Translations under genes and position numbers: made by a program
NCBI GenBank assembly: GCA_963777725.1
Contig: CAVZRR010000008.1
Span: forward strand, 1-64,000
Origin: RPQJ01 sp963777725
Lineage (GTDB): Bacteria; Pseudomonadota; Gammaproteobacteria; Steroidobacterales; Steroidobacteraceae
DNA length: 64,000 nucleotides
Direction of reading: 5' to 3'
In this document: piece after piece, positions 20,524 through 29,755 of the stretch
Numbering within the stretch: position 1 is the first letter of the stretch
How the letters are laid out: each line of letters starts with the position of its first letter
The notes under the pieces: model-generated
Database searches by the model: none
Seen by the model: the letters and a program-made list of their open reading frames with translations, nothing else
Told to the model about the DNA's origin: nothing

Positions 20524-22063
20524 CTACATCGCGGCGCCCGCGGCCTCGGGCGCCGGGTGTTGCCGCCAGCCAGGCCTCGAGCCGCGCGGGGCCGTCGGCC
20601 GGCACGTGCAGCGCGAGCTTGCTGCGGCGATAGAGGATGTCGTCGCGCCGTGACGGCCCATTCCTCGCGCGCGCAGGTAGTCGATTTCGCGGGCGTGCAG
20701 GCCGGGCAGCACTTCCTCGCCGAGGTCCGCGAGTCGCGGCGGCGCCGCGCAGGATGCGCTCGGCGCGCGACCCGTAGGCGCGCGCGTAGCGGTGCAGCAG
20801 CGCGGCGGGCAGTCCTCGGGTAGCGCGACGCGAGCGCGGCCCGAGGAAGGCAGTCGAAGTCGGCGTGCGGCATGTCACCGCCCGGCAGCGGCCGGCCGGC
20901 GGTCCAGCGGCCGGCCTGGCTGCCGAGCCGCGGCGCGAGCTGGTCGACGACGTCCTCGGCGAGCCTGCGGTAGGTCGTCAGCTTGCCGCCGTAGATCGAC
21001 AGCAGCGGCGCGCCGCTCGGTGTCGAGGTCGAGCACGTAGTCGCGCGTCACGCTGGTGGCGCGGTCCTTCGGGTCGGCGAGCAGCGGCCGCAGGCCCGCG
21101 AACGTCCACACCACGTCCTTGCGCACGAGGTCGGCCGCGAAGTAGCGATTGGCCATTTCGAGCAGGTACTCGACCTCGCGCTCGGCGATCGCCGGGCTCG
21201 CGAGGTCGCCGGTGTAGTCCATCTCGGTGGTGCCGATCAGCGTGTAGTCGCCCTCGTAGGGGATCGCGAACACGATGCGGCCGTCCGGCGACTGGAAGAT
21301 GTAGGCGAACTCGTGCTCGAACAGGCGCGGCACGACGATGTGGCTGCCCTTGACCATGCGCGGATGGCGGCGCGCCGGCACCGGCGTGGCGTCGTCGAGG
21401 AAGCGGTCCACCCACGGACCGGTGGCGTTGACGACCGCGCGGGCCTCGACGCGAGCTCGCGGCCGTCGTCGCGCTCGCAGCGTCGCTCGCCCAGCGGTCG
21501 CCACGCGGCGCTCGAGGCTGCACGCAACGCGTCCGGGTCAGCACGGTCGCGCCGTGCTCGCGCGCGTCCATGGCCGTCGAGCACGACGAGGCGCGCGTCG
21601 TCCACCCAGGCGTCCGAGTAGACGAAGCCCTTCGTGTAGCGCGGACTCGAGCGGCGCGCCGGCCGGATGCGTGCGCAGGTCGACGCCGGACGAGCCCGGC
21701 AGTCGCCGCCGGCGCGCGAGGTGGTCGTAGAGGAAGAGACCGACGCGGATCATCCAGGCGGGGCGCAGGCGCCGCGTCGTGCGGCAGCACGAAGCGCAAC
21801 GGCCAGCAGATGTGCGGCGCCGCGGCGAGCACGATCTCGCGCTCGCGCAGCGACTTGCGCACCAGGCGGAAGTCGTAGAACTCGAGGTAGCGCAGGCCGC
21901 CGTGGATCAGCTTGGTGCTGGCCGAGGAGGTGTGCGCGGCGAGGTCGTGCTGCTCGCAGAGCAGCGTGCGCAGGCCGCGGCCGGCCGCGTCGCGCGCGAT
22001 GCCGGCGCCGTTGATGCCGCCGCCGACGACGAGCAGGTCGAACTGAGCCTCGGCCGTGCTCAT
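20524..22063 (-). CDS. glpD: Aerobic glycerol-3-phosphate dehydrogenase (at least eight frame breaks)
   Basis: Membrane-associated flavoenzyme oxidising glycerol-3-phosphate to DHAP with electrons to quinone. The start has the FAD motif LLVVGGGINGAGIARDAAGR, then SSASTKLIHGGLRYLEFYDF. In other frames follow MIRVGLFLYDHLARRRRLPG, GFVYSDAWVDDARLV, VVNATGPWVDRFLDD, GSHIVVPRLFEHEFAYIFQS and TEMDYTGDL; the C-terminal domain has RYARAYGSRAERIL and DILYRRSKLALHVP. The likely stop is TAG at complement 20524-20526. Slips cluster near 21644, 21560, 21470, 21010, 20850, 20731, 20650 and 20560. Because all conserved blocks survive I treat it as a functional gene in poor sequence. It overlaps the slcC end by about 4 bp. 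Confidence 0.8.
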
Positions 22064-22989
22064 CCGCCAGGTGCCGCGCCACCGCCTGCGCGGTGACGCC
22101 GCTGACGCGCACGTTGGATTCGTCGGTGACGCCCGCGATGTGCGGCGTGAGGATCAGGTTCGGCACGCCCGCGAAGCGTGCGCCGGAGGTCGCGTCCACG
22201 GGTTCCCGCTCGAACACGTCGAGCGCCGCACCGCCGAGGCGTCCCGCAGCGCAGCGCCTCGCAGAGGGCGACCTCGTCGACGATGCCGCCGCGCGCCGCG
22301 TTGACCAGGATCGCGCCGCGCTTCATGCCGGCGATCGCGCTTCGCGTCGATCATGTTGCGCGTCGTCGTCGGTCAGCGGCACGTGCAGGCTCACGACGTC
22401 GCTGCGGACGAGCAACTCGGGCAGGGACTGGCGCACCGCGCTCGCCCACGACGGGTGATCGGCCGGCAGCAGCGGGTCGAGCGCGGCGACGCTCATGCCG
22501 AGGTCGCGGGCCATGCGTCCGTCACGCGGGCGATCGCCCCGTAGCCCACGAGCCCGAGACGCTTGCCGGCGAGCTCGCGACCCATGAGCTCGGTGCGCGG
22601 CCACTCGCCGGCCGCGACGCGCGACGTCGCGAACCACGCCCGACGCAGCAGCATCAGCGCGGCCGTGATGACGTACTCGGCGACCGACAGGTCGTTCGCG
22701 CCCGTCGCCGGGTAGACCGCGATGCCGCGCGCTGCGCAGGCCGGGACGTCGATGTTGTCGAGACCCACACCGAGCCGTCCGACCACCTGCGAGCCGCTCG
22801 GCCGCAGTCGAGCAGGGCGCCGCGCACCTGGGTGCGGTTGCGCACGATCAGTGCGCGAGCCTCGCGCACGGCCGCGGTGAGCCGCGCGGGATCGTCGACG
22901 AGTTGCGGGTCGTAGAGCACGTCACGGCCGGCGAACGAGGCGTCGATGGCCGCTGCGTCCATGAACTCGGTGATCACGATCTCGGGCAT
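22060..22989 (-). CDS. slcC: (S)-sulfolactate dehydrogenase-like 2-hydroxyacid dehydrogenase (several frame breaks)
   Basis: NAD-dependent dehydrogenase of the PGDH-like family, expected to oxidise (S)-sulfolactate to sulfopyruvate. It begins MPEIVITEFMDAAAIDASF and includes DVLYDPQLVDDPARL and ALIVRNRTQVRGALL, all close to what I recall of SlcC. Across slips the catalytic blocks continue: GRLGVGLDNIDV, PATGANDLSVAEYVI, KRLGLVGYGAIARV, ILVNAARGGIVDE (catalytic Arg) and NLILTPHIAGVTDESN (catalytic His). At least five single-base breaks fall between 22060 and 22830. Neighbours comC and suyAB complete the known SlcC-ComC-SuyAB route. A generic D-hydroxyacid dehydrogenase is the alternative; context strongly favours sulfolactate. 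Confidence 0.8.
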
Positions 22990-23014
22990 GTCCAATTCTC
23001 CGCGGCGGCGCCGC

Positions 23015-24037
23015 TCAGTCGGCGCGATCGACCAGTGCACGGATCTCGGCATGCAGGGCGGCCGGGATCGCGACGCCCTCCGCAGCACGCGCGCTTGCGG
23101 TTCGCGAGGCGCCGTGTGCCGGGCAGGCGCGCGCCCGGGCTCCGCTGCGATGGCATCGAGCAGCGTCGTCATGCGCTCATCGTAACCGCCGGCGGAAAGC
23201 CGCAGCGGATCGAGCGCGATCAGCACGTGTCCCATGTTCGGCGGGCCGCCCCGGTCGTCGAAGAACGAGCTCGCCTCCCAGCCGTACGCACTGCCGGTCA
23301 GCGCTGCCGCCATGATCTCGATCATCAAGGCCAGCGCCCCGCCCTTGGCGCCGCCGATCGGCAGCAGCACGCCGCCGAGCGCAGCCTTCGGGTCGGTGGT
23401 CGGATTGCCTTGCGCGTCCACGGCCCAGTCGGGCGGGATCGCCTGGCCGGCTCTCTCGGCGGCGACGATCTTGCCGCGTGCCGCGACGGACATCGCGAGG
23501 TCGATCACGAGCGGGTCCGCCCCGCCCGGCAGGGGCGCGGCGAAGGCGAGGGGATTGGTGCCGAGCGTCGCGCGGCGACCGCCCCAGAAGGCCATGGCCT
23601 TCGGCGAGTTGCCGAGTACGATCGCAACCAGGCCGCGCGCCGGCCAGTTGCTCGGCGTGCGCGCCGGCCTGCCCGAAGTGGTGGGAACGGTGGATGGCCG
23701 CGACGGCGATGCCATTCTCGCGCGCGAGCGGCGCCAGGGAAGTGATCGCGAGGTCGATGGCCGGATAGGCGAAGCCGAAGCCGCCGTCCACGCGCACGGC
23801 CGCGCCCGCGACCGGCTCGAGCCTCGGGATCGCGAGGCCATCCACCTTGCCGGCCCGCGCCTGCAGCGCGTAGGAGGGCACGCGCGACAGCCCGTGCCCG
23901 GCCTGGCCATCGGCTTCCGCGGCCACGAGCGCGCGCGCCGTCGAGCGGGCGTTCTCAGGACGGGTGCGACTCGCGACCAGCGCTGCGCAGGCGAGCGCCT
24001 CGGCTTCGGCGAGGCTCAGACGGACCGGCTCGGACAT
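23015..24037 (-). CDS. comC: ComC-type (R)-sulfolactate/malate-family dehydrogenase (frame breaks)
   Basis: Ldh2/malate/sulfolactate oxidoreductase family. In the sulfolactate route it reduces sulfopyruvate to (R)-sulfolactate, the SuyAB substrate. N-terminal MSEPVRLSLAEAEALACAAL, then HGLSRVPSYALQARAGK, VDGGFGFAYPAIDLAI and HRSHHFGQAGAHAEQLA. After a slip near 23645 the chain continues GLVAIVLGNSPKAMAFWGG, GTNPLAFAAPLPG, DLAMSVAARGKIV and GGAKGGALALMIEIMAAAL. More slips near 23140 and 23090 precede the end HAEIRALVDRAD. About 340 residues after repair, normal for the family. It starts 6 bp after suyB and ends 25 bp before slcC, so it is operonic. Confidence 0.82.
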
Positions 24038-24043
24038 GCCCGC

Positions 24044-25216
24044 TCAAGCGCTCCGGTACAGCTTGGTCATCACGAATTCCTGGTGACCGAGTGCTTCGGC
24101 AGCCGTGTAGCGGCCATTCGCCGTGCGCACGATCATGTCGATCAGCGCGTCACCGGCCTGGTCGATGGTCATCTCACGACGCACGATGCCGGAGACGTCG
24201 ACGTCCACGTGCTCGGACATCAGCCGCACGGTGCGCGGGTTACCCGTCACCTTGATGACCGGCATGATCGGGTTGCCGATCACGTTGCCCTGGCCGGTCG
24301 GGAAGATGTGCAGCACGTAGCCCGCGGCCGCCTGCAGCGTGCAGCACTCCGCCGCGGCCGACGACGTGTCCATGAAGTACAGGCCCGGACCGCGCGCCGG
24401 CGCCTCGGCGGGCTCGAGCACGTCGATGAAGCTCACCTTCTTGCCGATCTTCTCGAGATTGCCGAGCGCCTTCTCCTCGATCGTGGTGAGGCCGCCCGCG
24501 ATGTTGCCCTTGGTGGGCTGGCTGTCGGAGAGGTCGGAGGTCTTGTGCGCCTCGATCACGTCGTCCTGGTAAGCCTGCCAGGTCTTCATGAACTTCTCGC
24601 GCACCTCCGGCGTCGCGGCGCGCGCGGCGGCGAGGTGCTCGGCGCCGGTGAGTTCGGAAGTCTCGCCAAAGCAGCCGTACAAGCCCGCCGGGATCAGCTT
24701 GTCGTACATGTTGCCGACGGTGGGGCAGGAGGCGAGCCCGGTCGTCGTGTCGGACTCGCCGCACTTGGCTGCGATCCACAGTTCCTCGAGGTCGCACTCG
24801 ACGCGCACCTGTCCGGACGTCTGGTGCACGAATTCCTTGGCCTTGCGCGAGGCCGCGGCGATCGTGGCGATGTCGCCGTTGCCCTCGATCCAGAAGCCCG
24901 CGACCGGCTTGCCGGTGGCGGCGATGCCGTCGACGATCTTCTGCGTCCAGTGCGGCTCGATGCCGATGACGATGCAGGCGGCCACGTTCGGGTTGGCCCC
25001 GGTGCCGATCATCGTGCGGAAGTGCAGTTCGAGGTCCTCGCCGAACTGCAGGCGTCCGTAGGCGTGCGGCAGCGCGATCGTGCCCTGGATGTGGTTCGCG
25101 ACTGCCACGCAAGCGGCGTTCGAGATGTCGTCCACTGGCAGGATCGCGACGTGGTTGCGGATGCCGACGCGGCCGTTCTCGCGGCGGTAGGCCCAGATCT
25201 TCTTGCCTCTGCTCAT
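24044..25216 (-). CDS. suyB: (2R)-sulfolactate sulfo-lyase, large (beta) subunit
   Basis: Splits (R)-sulfolactate into pyruvate and sulfite, breaking the C-S bond; an iron-dependent UxaA-family enzyme. The intact 390-residue protein has the family blocks GRVGIRNHVAILPVDDISNA, ALPHAYGRLQFGEDLELHFR, GTGANPNVAACIVIGIEP, AAKCGESDTTTGLASCPTVG, FGETSELTGAEH and ASCPTVGNMYDK, with conserved Cys residues available for metal binding. The family also holds altronate and galactarate dehydratases; the ILPVDDISNA/FGETSELTGAE style and the split SuyA/SuyB arrangement beside comC and slcC favour sulfolactate. It lies 13 bp after suyA. Confidence 0.87.
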   Translation of the reverse strand: MSRGKKIWAYRRENGRVGIRNHVAILPVDDISNAACVAVANHIQGTIALPHAYGRLQFGEDLELHFRTMIGTGANPNVAACIVIGIEPHWTQKIVDGIAATGKPVAGFWIEGNGDIATIAAASRKAKEFVHQTSGQVRVECDLEELWIAAKCGESDTTTGLASCPTVGNMYDKLIPAGLYGCFGETSELTGAEHLAAARAATPEVREKFMKTWQAYQDDVIEAHKTSDLSDSQPTKGNIAGGLTTIEEKALGNLEKIGKKVSFIDVLEPAEAPARGPGLYFMDTSSAAAECCTLQAAAGYVLHIFPTGQGNVIGNPIMPVIKVTGNPRTVRLMSEHVDVDVSGIVRREMTIDQAGDALIDMIVRTANGRYTAAEALGHQEFVMTKLYRSA

Positions 25217-25229
25217 CGTGGGCCTCCGT

Positions 25230-25535
25230 TTACCAGCGCTTGGTCTTGAGGTTGTGGACGTGCACGTGCTCGCCCTGGCCGGCGTCGGCAACCATGCGTC
25301 CGATGTCCTGGCCGTACTTGATCACGGTGTCGCCGGCCTTGAGCCCCCGGAGCGCCACCTTGTGGCCGATCGGCACCGCCTGCCGCGCCACGAGGCGGAA
25401 ATCGGAATTGTCGTGGGTCACGACGCACAGCATCTCGGTGCCGGCCTCGAGGCCCTCGACGACGACGACGCCGACGTTGTCCTTCGGATCGTGCACGAGC
25501 AGGTGGGGAGTGGTCACGGGTGTTGCCTCCAGCAA
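25230..25535 (-). CDS. suyA: (2R)-sulfolactate sulfo-lyase, small (alpha) subunit
   Basis: Small SAF-domain subunit partnering SuyB. The 101-residue product corresponds to the N-terminal domain of UxaA-type dehydratases, here a separate gene as in SuyA: HDPKDNVGVVVVEGLEAG, AVPIGHKVALRGLKAGDTVI, KYGQDIGRMVADAGQGEHVH and the ending VHNLKTKRW. First gene of the leftward operon suyA-suyB-comC-slcC-glpD-glpK-hydroxylase. Its start is about 32 bp from the AT-rich palindrome in the divergent promoter region shared with the GntR gene. Confidence 0.86.
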   Translation of the reverse strand: MLEATPVTTPHLLVHDPKDNVGVVVVEGLEAGTEMLCVVTHDNSDFRLVARQAVPIGHKVALRGLKAGDTVIKYGQDIGRMVADAGQGEHVHVHNLKTKRW

Positions 25536-25566
25536 GCGGGCTGGCCGGGCGAAGGCCCGGCGCCAG

Positions 25567-25587
25567 GTCTTATATAAGATACTATAC
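25567..25587. promoter_or_regulatory. Probable GntR operator in the suyA / gntR divergent promoter
   Basis: The 117-bp intergenic region holds the perfect 12-bp palindrome TCTTATATAAGA at 25568-25579, embedded in GTCTTATATAAGATACTATAC, very AT-rich for this DNA. The 12-mer GTCTTATATAAG (25567-25578) recurs exactly at 31875-31886, just upstream of the TonB receptor. The local regulator encoded at 25653 is the natural binder. One site here could control both operons. TATACT-like bases just right of the palindrome could be a -10 element, so repression by occlusion is plausible. Confidence 0.6.
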
Positions 25588-25652
25588 AGCAGACAATGGA
25601 CACGGGTGCAAGCGCTCGCTTACGATGCAGGTCCCGACCGAGTTCGCCGCCC

Positions 25653-26372
25653 ATGGACGAGTCGCCACGTTACCGGCCCCTCTACCAGCAGGTCTACGAC
25701 TTCCTGGTCAAACAGATTGCCGCCGGGGAATGGGGCCCCGGCGAATCGCTGCCGTCGGAGCAGGCGCTGGCCGGCCGGCTCAACGTCAGCCAGGGCACCG
25801 TGCGCAAGGCACTCGACGCGCTTGCGGCCGACAGCCTGATCGACCGCCGGCAGGGCAAGGGAACCTACGTCGCCGAGCACACGCAGGAACGCGCGCTGTT
25901 CCGCTTCTTCCGCATGACGCGGCCCGGCGGCGGCCGGGCACTGCCGACCAGCACGGGCGAGACGCTCAAGCGGCGCGCAGCGCGTCCGGCGGACGCAGCC
26001 AGGCTCGCGCTCGAGCCCGGTGCCGAGGTCTACGAGCTCAATCGCGTGCGCCTGATCGACGGCGAGCCGGCGGTGCTCGAGAAGATCGTGCTCCCGGCGG
26101 CGCTGTTCGCAGGCTTCGAGCGCCACGATCCGCTGCCGAACGCGCTTTATGCGCTGTACCAGCGGGAGTACGGCCTGAACATCGTCTCGGCCCAGGAAGA
26201 ATTGCGCGCGGACGCCGCGCGCAAGGACGATTGCCGTCGCCTGAAGCTTGCGCCCGGCGCGCCGCTGCTGCACATCGACCGCGTGGCCATCTCCCTCGAG
26301 GGCACGCGGGTGGAGTGGCGCGCGAGCCGCTGCGACACGAGCCACTTCGTCTACGCCGTCACGTTGTCCTGA
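25653..26372 (+). CDS. GntR-family (HutC/UTRA type) regulator of the sulfoquinovose island
   Basis: Ligand-responsive repressor predicted to sense a sulfoquinovose-pathway intermediate. Residues 1-75 form the GntR winged helix (PLYQQVYDFLVKQIAAGEW, LPSEQALAGRLNVSQGTVRK, RRQGKGTYVAEH). The remainder to residue 239 is a UTRA domain with AEVYELNRVRLIDGEPAVLE and PLLHIDRVAISLEGTRVEW, ending SHFVYAVTL. ATG 25653 is preferred to the upstream ATG at 25596 because the GntR domain begins at once. First gene of gntR-kinase-aldolase-isomerase-GH31. The E. coli sulfoquinovose regulator CsqR is from the DeoR family, so control here is of a different kind. Confidence 0.85.
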   Translation: MDESPRYRPLYQQVYDFLVKQIAAGEWGPGESLPSEQALAGRLNVSQGTVRKALDALAADSLIDRRQGKGTYVAEHTQERALFRFFRMTRPGGGRALPTSTGETLKRRAARPADAARLALEPGAEVYELNRVRLIDGEPAVLEKIVLPAALFAGFERHDPLPNALYALYQREYGLNIVSAQEELRADAARKDDCRRLKLAPGAPLLHIDRVAISLEGTRVEWRASRCDTSHFVYAVTLS

Positions 26373-26384
26373 GCCGGCGCCGCC

Positions 26385-27287
26385 ATGCCCACGGTGCTTT
26401 GCGTCGGCCATGCGGTGCAGGACTTCGTGTTCTACGTGCCCGCACTGCCGGACCGCGGCCAGAAGTATCGCGCGAGCCGGTTCGAGAGCGTGGGCGGTGG
26501 CCCCGCGGCCACGGCGGCCGTCGCGATCGCGAGGCTCGGCGGCCGGGCCGTGCTCGCCGCGCGCGTCGGTGACGATGCGGCAGCCGCAATGATCCGCAGC
26601 GAGTTGCTGACGCACGGCGTCGACTGCGCGCACCTGCGGCGCTGCCCGGGCTGCAGTTCGTCGGCGTCCGCGGTCATCGTCGACGCGCTGGGCGAGCGGA
26701 TGATCGTCAACCACCTCGATCCTGCGCTGCCTGCGGATCCGTCCTGGCTGCCGGCCGCGGAGAGCGTTGGTGCCGTGGCCGTGCTCGCGGACACGCGTTG
26801 GCCCGAAGGCGCGCTCGCCGCGCTCCGAGCCGCGCGCGAGGCGGGCCTGCCGGCCGTGCTCGACGCCGACCGCCCGATCCCGGCCGACGGGGAGTTGTTG
26901 CGTGCGGCGACGCACGTGGCCTTCTCGGCCGATGCGCTGGCCGATTACACGGGAGTCGCCGACCCGGCCCGCGGCCTCGAGCGTGCGGCGTCGGAACTCA
27001 CGGGCTGGTGCGGCGTGACCGTGGGGCGGGACGGAGTGCTCGCGCAGGCCGGTGGCGAGTTGCGCCACTACCCCGGTTTCGACGTCCCAGTGGTCGACAC
27101 GCTCGGCGCGGGCGACGTCTGGCATGGCGCGTTCGCGCTGGCGCTCGCCGAGGGTCGCGACGAGGCGGCGGCCGTGCGTTTCGCGTCGGCCGCGGCGGCC
27201 CTCAAGGTACAGCGCAAGGGCGGCCGATCCGGGGCGCCGACGCGCGCCGAGCTCGATTCATTCCTCGCGGCGCGTGGCGTCGCCTGA
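26385..27287 (+). CDS. yihV: 6-deoxy-6-sulfofructose kinase, YihV-like (PfkB family)
   Basis: Expected to phosphorylate 6-deoxy-6-sulfofructose at C1 with ATP. The 300-residue PfkB kinase closely resembles E. coli YihV as I remember it: VGGGPAATAAVAIARLGGRA near residues 35-55, VDALGERMIVNH, a VLADTRWPEGALAALR segment matching YihV VLADVRWHDGA, and the catalytic motif VDTLGAGDVWHGAFALALAE with base Asp244. The tail QRKGGRSGAPTRAEL parallels YihV TRPGGRAGIPD. It starts 12 bp after gntR and ends 21 bp before the aldolase. A generic fructokinase or ribokinase is less likely given these matches and the context. Confidence 0.83.
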   Translation: MPTVLCVGHAVQDFVFYVPALPDRGQKYRASRFESVGGGPAATAAVAIARLGGRAVLAARVGDDAAAAMIRSELLTHGVDCAHLRRCPGCSSSASAVIVDALGERMIVNHLDPALPADPSWLPAAESVGAVAVLADTRWPEGALAALRAAREAGLPAVLDADRPIPADGELLRAATHVAFSADALADYTGVADPARGLERAASELTGWCGVTVGRDGVLAQAGGELRHYPGFDVPVVDTLGAGDVWHGAFALALAEGRDEAAAVRFASAAAALKVQRKGGRSGAPTRAELDSFLAARGVA

Positions 27288-27308
27288 AGCAGACCAGAAG
27301 GACGCTGC

Positions 27309-28355
27309 ATGAGTATTTCCGCCGGCAAGTATTGGGGAATGCGCCGCATGGCCGACGCCACCGGGCGCTTCAGGATGACGGCCGTCGACCAGCGGCCACC
27401 GATCAAGAACCCGATCCGGGCGAAACGGGGCACGCCACAGGCGCCGTGGGAGGACGTCGCGGGCTTCAAGGAACTGCTGATCCGCGAGCTGCAGGCGGAG
27501 TCGTCCGCGATGCTGCTGGACCCGCATTACGCCTACCCGCGCGGCGTCACGATGCTCGACGCGCGCCTGGGCTTGATTCTCACGCTCGAGGATTCGATCT
27601 TCCAGGAGACGCCGGGCGGCCGGCTGTCGGCTGAGATCGATGACTGGTCGGTCGAGAAGATCAAGCGCGCCGGCGGCGACGCCGTCAAGGTGCTGACCTG
27701 GTACCGCCCGGACGCCGATGCCGAGGTCTGCGCCGCGCAACGGGATTTCACGCAGCGGATCGGCGAGGCCTGTGCCCGGTACGACATCCCGTTCGTGTTC
27801 GAGCTGCTCGTCTATCCGCTCGCAAAGGACGCCGAGCAGACCACCGAGTACGTCGAAATGAAGACCAAGCAGGCGCAGCTCGTCATCGACAGCGTGCGCG
27901 CGTTTGCGGACCCGCGCTTCGGCGTGGACCTCTTCAAGCTCGAGAGCCCGGTCCCGGCCGGCGACGTTCCCGAGCCCGGCTCGCCCGGGTCCGCTGCAGT
28001 GCAGGCCTTGTTCGACGAGCTCGATCGGGCGGCCGGGCGCCCGTGGGTGATGCTGTCCGCGGGAGCCGGCATGAGCGAGTTCCGGCGCGTTCTGCACTAC
28101 GCCTACGGTGCCGGTGCCTCCGGGTATCTCGCGGGGCGCGCCATCTGGCTCGAGGCGTTCCAGCGTTTCCCGGACTGGGACGGCATTCGCGACGAGCTGC
28201 GCGGTGCCGCCGTGCCCTACATGCGCGAGCTGAATGAACTCACCGGCGCGATGGCGCGGCCGTGGCACACGCACCCGTGCTACGGCGCTGCGGGCGCTCG
28301 CATCGAACCCGCGGATTCAACCTTCCGGCACGTTTACGCCGGATTCGGAGGCTGA
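27309..28355 (+). CDS. Class I aldolase, LacD/YihT family: sulfofructose-1-phosphate aldolase
   Basis: Should cleave 6-deoxy-6-sulfofructose-1-phosphate into DHAP and 3-sulfolactaldehyde. The 348-residue (beta/alpha)8 enzyme has GRFRMTAVDQRPPIKNPI, AMLLDPHYAYPRGVTMLDA, DAVKVLTWYRPDADAE, the Schiff-base lysine region GVDLFKLESPVP (K210) and WVMLSAGAGMSEFRRVL followed by GASGYLAGRAIW, which parallels YihT GASGFLAGRAVW. Length matches tagatose-1,6-bisphosphate aldolases (LacD) rather than the shorter YihT. Tagatose use cannot be excluded from sequence alone, but no other tagatose/lactose genes are present. Confidence 0.82.
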   Translation: MSISAGKYWGMRRMADATGRFRMTAVDQRPPIKNPIRAKRGTPQAPWEDVAGFKELLIRELQAESSAMLLDPHYAYPRGVTMLDARLGLILTLEDSIFQETPGGRLSAEIDDWSVEKIKRAGGDAVKVLTWYRPDADAEVCAAQRDFTQRIGEACARYDIPFVFELLVYPLAKDAEQTTEYVEMKTKQAQLVIDSVRAFADPRFGVDLFKLESPVPAGDVPEPGSPGSAAVQALFDELDRAAGRPWVMLSAGAGMSEFRRVLHYAYGAGASGYLAGRAIWLEAFQRFPDWDGIRDELRGAAVPYMRELNELTGAMARPWHTHPCYGAAGARIEPADSTFRHVYAGFGG

Positions 28356-28356
28356 C

Positions 28357-29754
28357 ATGTCCTTGACCTACGGCGTGGCGGTGCTCGCGCGCCCCACCTT
28401 CGACGTTCCCTTTGCCGAAGACATGAAGACGCGGGCCTTTGCCGCCCTCGAGGCGGCCGGCATCCGCACCGTCGGGCCCCGCGATCTGCTGTTCGACCGC
28501 GCGGCCGCCGAGCAGGCGATCGCCGACATCCGCGCCTCGGGACCGATCGACCTGTTGCTGATCCTGCAGATCACGTTCACCGACGCGACGATGACGGTGA
28601 AGCTGGCGAAGGAGGCGAGCACGCCGATCGCGATCTGGGCCGTGCCCGAGCCGCGCAGCGGTGGTCGCCTGAGATTGAACGCGTACTGTGGGCTCAACCT
28701 CGCCGCGCACGCGCTCGGCCGCGCCGGCGTGCCGCACGGCTGGCTGTACGCCGCGCCGGATGCACCCGACCTGTCCGCCAGCCTGCGTGCGCTCGCCACA
28801 CCGGCGGCTGCGGTGCCGACGCGCGCCCGGCCCGTGCCGGTCGCGGCCGATGCTTCCGCCGAGCGAGTGCTCGATTCGCTGCGCGGCGCGAAGATCACCG
28901 TGGTCGGCCAGCATCCGGACGGCTTCGACACCTGCGAGTACGACGAAGGCCTGCTGTTCGACCTCGCAGGCCTGCGTGTCGAGACGGTGCAGCTCGGCCA
29001 GCTGTTCGACAAGGCCCGGGCGATGGACGCCGCCCGCGTCGGGGCCGCGCGCGCCGGCGCCGCGCAGGAACTCGAGGGCCTCGATGCCGTCGACCAGCAG
29101 CAGCTCGATCGCTCGTTCCGCGTGTTCTGCGCGCTCGAGGACGTCCAGCAGCAGAGCGGCGCCAAGGGCCTCGCCGTGCGCTGCTGGCCCGAGATGTTCA
29201 CCGAGTACGGCTGCGCGGCCTGCGGCCCGATGGCGATGATGAACCAGAAGCAGGTGCCCGCCGCCTGTGAAGCGGACGTGCACGGTTCGCTCTCGCAGCT
29301 GATGCTGCAGGAACTCGCGGGTGAGCCGGCCTGGATGGCCGACCTCGTCGACATCACGCCGGCCGACGACACGGCGGTGCTCTGGCACTGCGGCCTCGCG
29401 CCGATCTCGATGCGCGACCCCGCGGCGCACGCCGAGGCCACGATCCACACGAATCGCAGGATGCCGCTGCTGCACCAGTTCCCGATCAAGCCGGGCCGCG
29501 TCACGCTGGCCCGCCTGTCCCGGGCGCGCAATGAAACCAAGCTGATGATGGCCGGGGCCGAGGTCATTCGCGCGCCGATGGCCTTCACCGGTTGCTCGGG
29601 CACCGTGCGCTTCGACCGCCCGGCGGCCGAAGTCGGGCGCACGATCATGGAGGAGGGGCTCGAGCATCATTTCGCGCTGGCCTACGGCGATCACAAGGCG
29701 GCACTCAAGGCGATCGCGGCGCGCTGGAACCTGCCCGTGCTCGAGCTCGCCTGA
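28357..29754 (+). CDS. L-fucose/L-arabinose isomerase-like protein, probable sulfoquinovose isomerase
   Basis: Aldose-ketose isomerase fold (FucI/AraA-like), 465 residues, starting MSLTYGVAVLARPTFDVPF 2 bp after the aldolase stop. N-terminal Rossmann-like region includes DLLLILQITFTDATMTVKLA; the middle has KGLAVRCWPEMFTEYGCAACGPMA; the C-terminal region has LHQFPIKPGRVTLARLSR and APMAFTGCSG. E. coli uses an unrelated isomerase (YihS, AGE family), whereas published sulfo-EMP2/sulfo-TAL clusters use a FucI-like isomerase, which fits here. It should turn sulfoquinovose into 6-deoxy-6-sulfofructose. The role rests mainly on context. Confidence 0.72.
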   Translation: MSLTYGVAVLARPTFDVPFAEDMKTRAFAALEAAGIRTVGPRDLLFDRAAAEQAIADIRASGPIDLLLILQITFTDATMTVKLAKEASTPIAIWAVPEPRSGGRLRLNAYCGLNLAAHALGRAGVPHGWLYAAPDAPDLSASLRALATPAAAVPTRARPVPVAADASAERVLDSLRGAKITVVGQHPDGFDTCEYDEGLLFDLAGLRVETVQLGQLFDKARAMDAARVGAARAGAAQELEGLDAVDQQQLDRSFRVFCALEDVQQQSGAKGLAVRCWPEMFTEYGCAACGPMAMMNQKQVPAACEADVHGSLSQLMLQELAGEPAWMADLVDITPADDTAVLWHCGLAPISMRDPAAHAEATIHTNRRMPLLHQFPIKPGRVTLARLSRARNETKLMMAGAEVIRAPMAFTGCSGTVRFDRPAAEVGRTIMEEGLEHHFALAYGDHKAALKAIAARWNLPVLELA

Positions 29755-29755
29755 G

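Noticed and set aside
24044..25535. Altronate or galactarate dehydratase for the UxaA-family pair
   Set aside because: Split small/large arrangement and neighbours comC and slcC fit SuyAB; no uronate isomerase, oxidoreductase or KDG kinase genes are present.
26385..28355. Tagatose-6-phosphate pathway for the PfkB kinase and LacD-like aldolase
   Set aside because: Kinase segments follow YihV rather than LacC, and no lactose/galactitol genes or PTS components are in the region.
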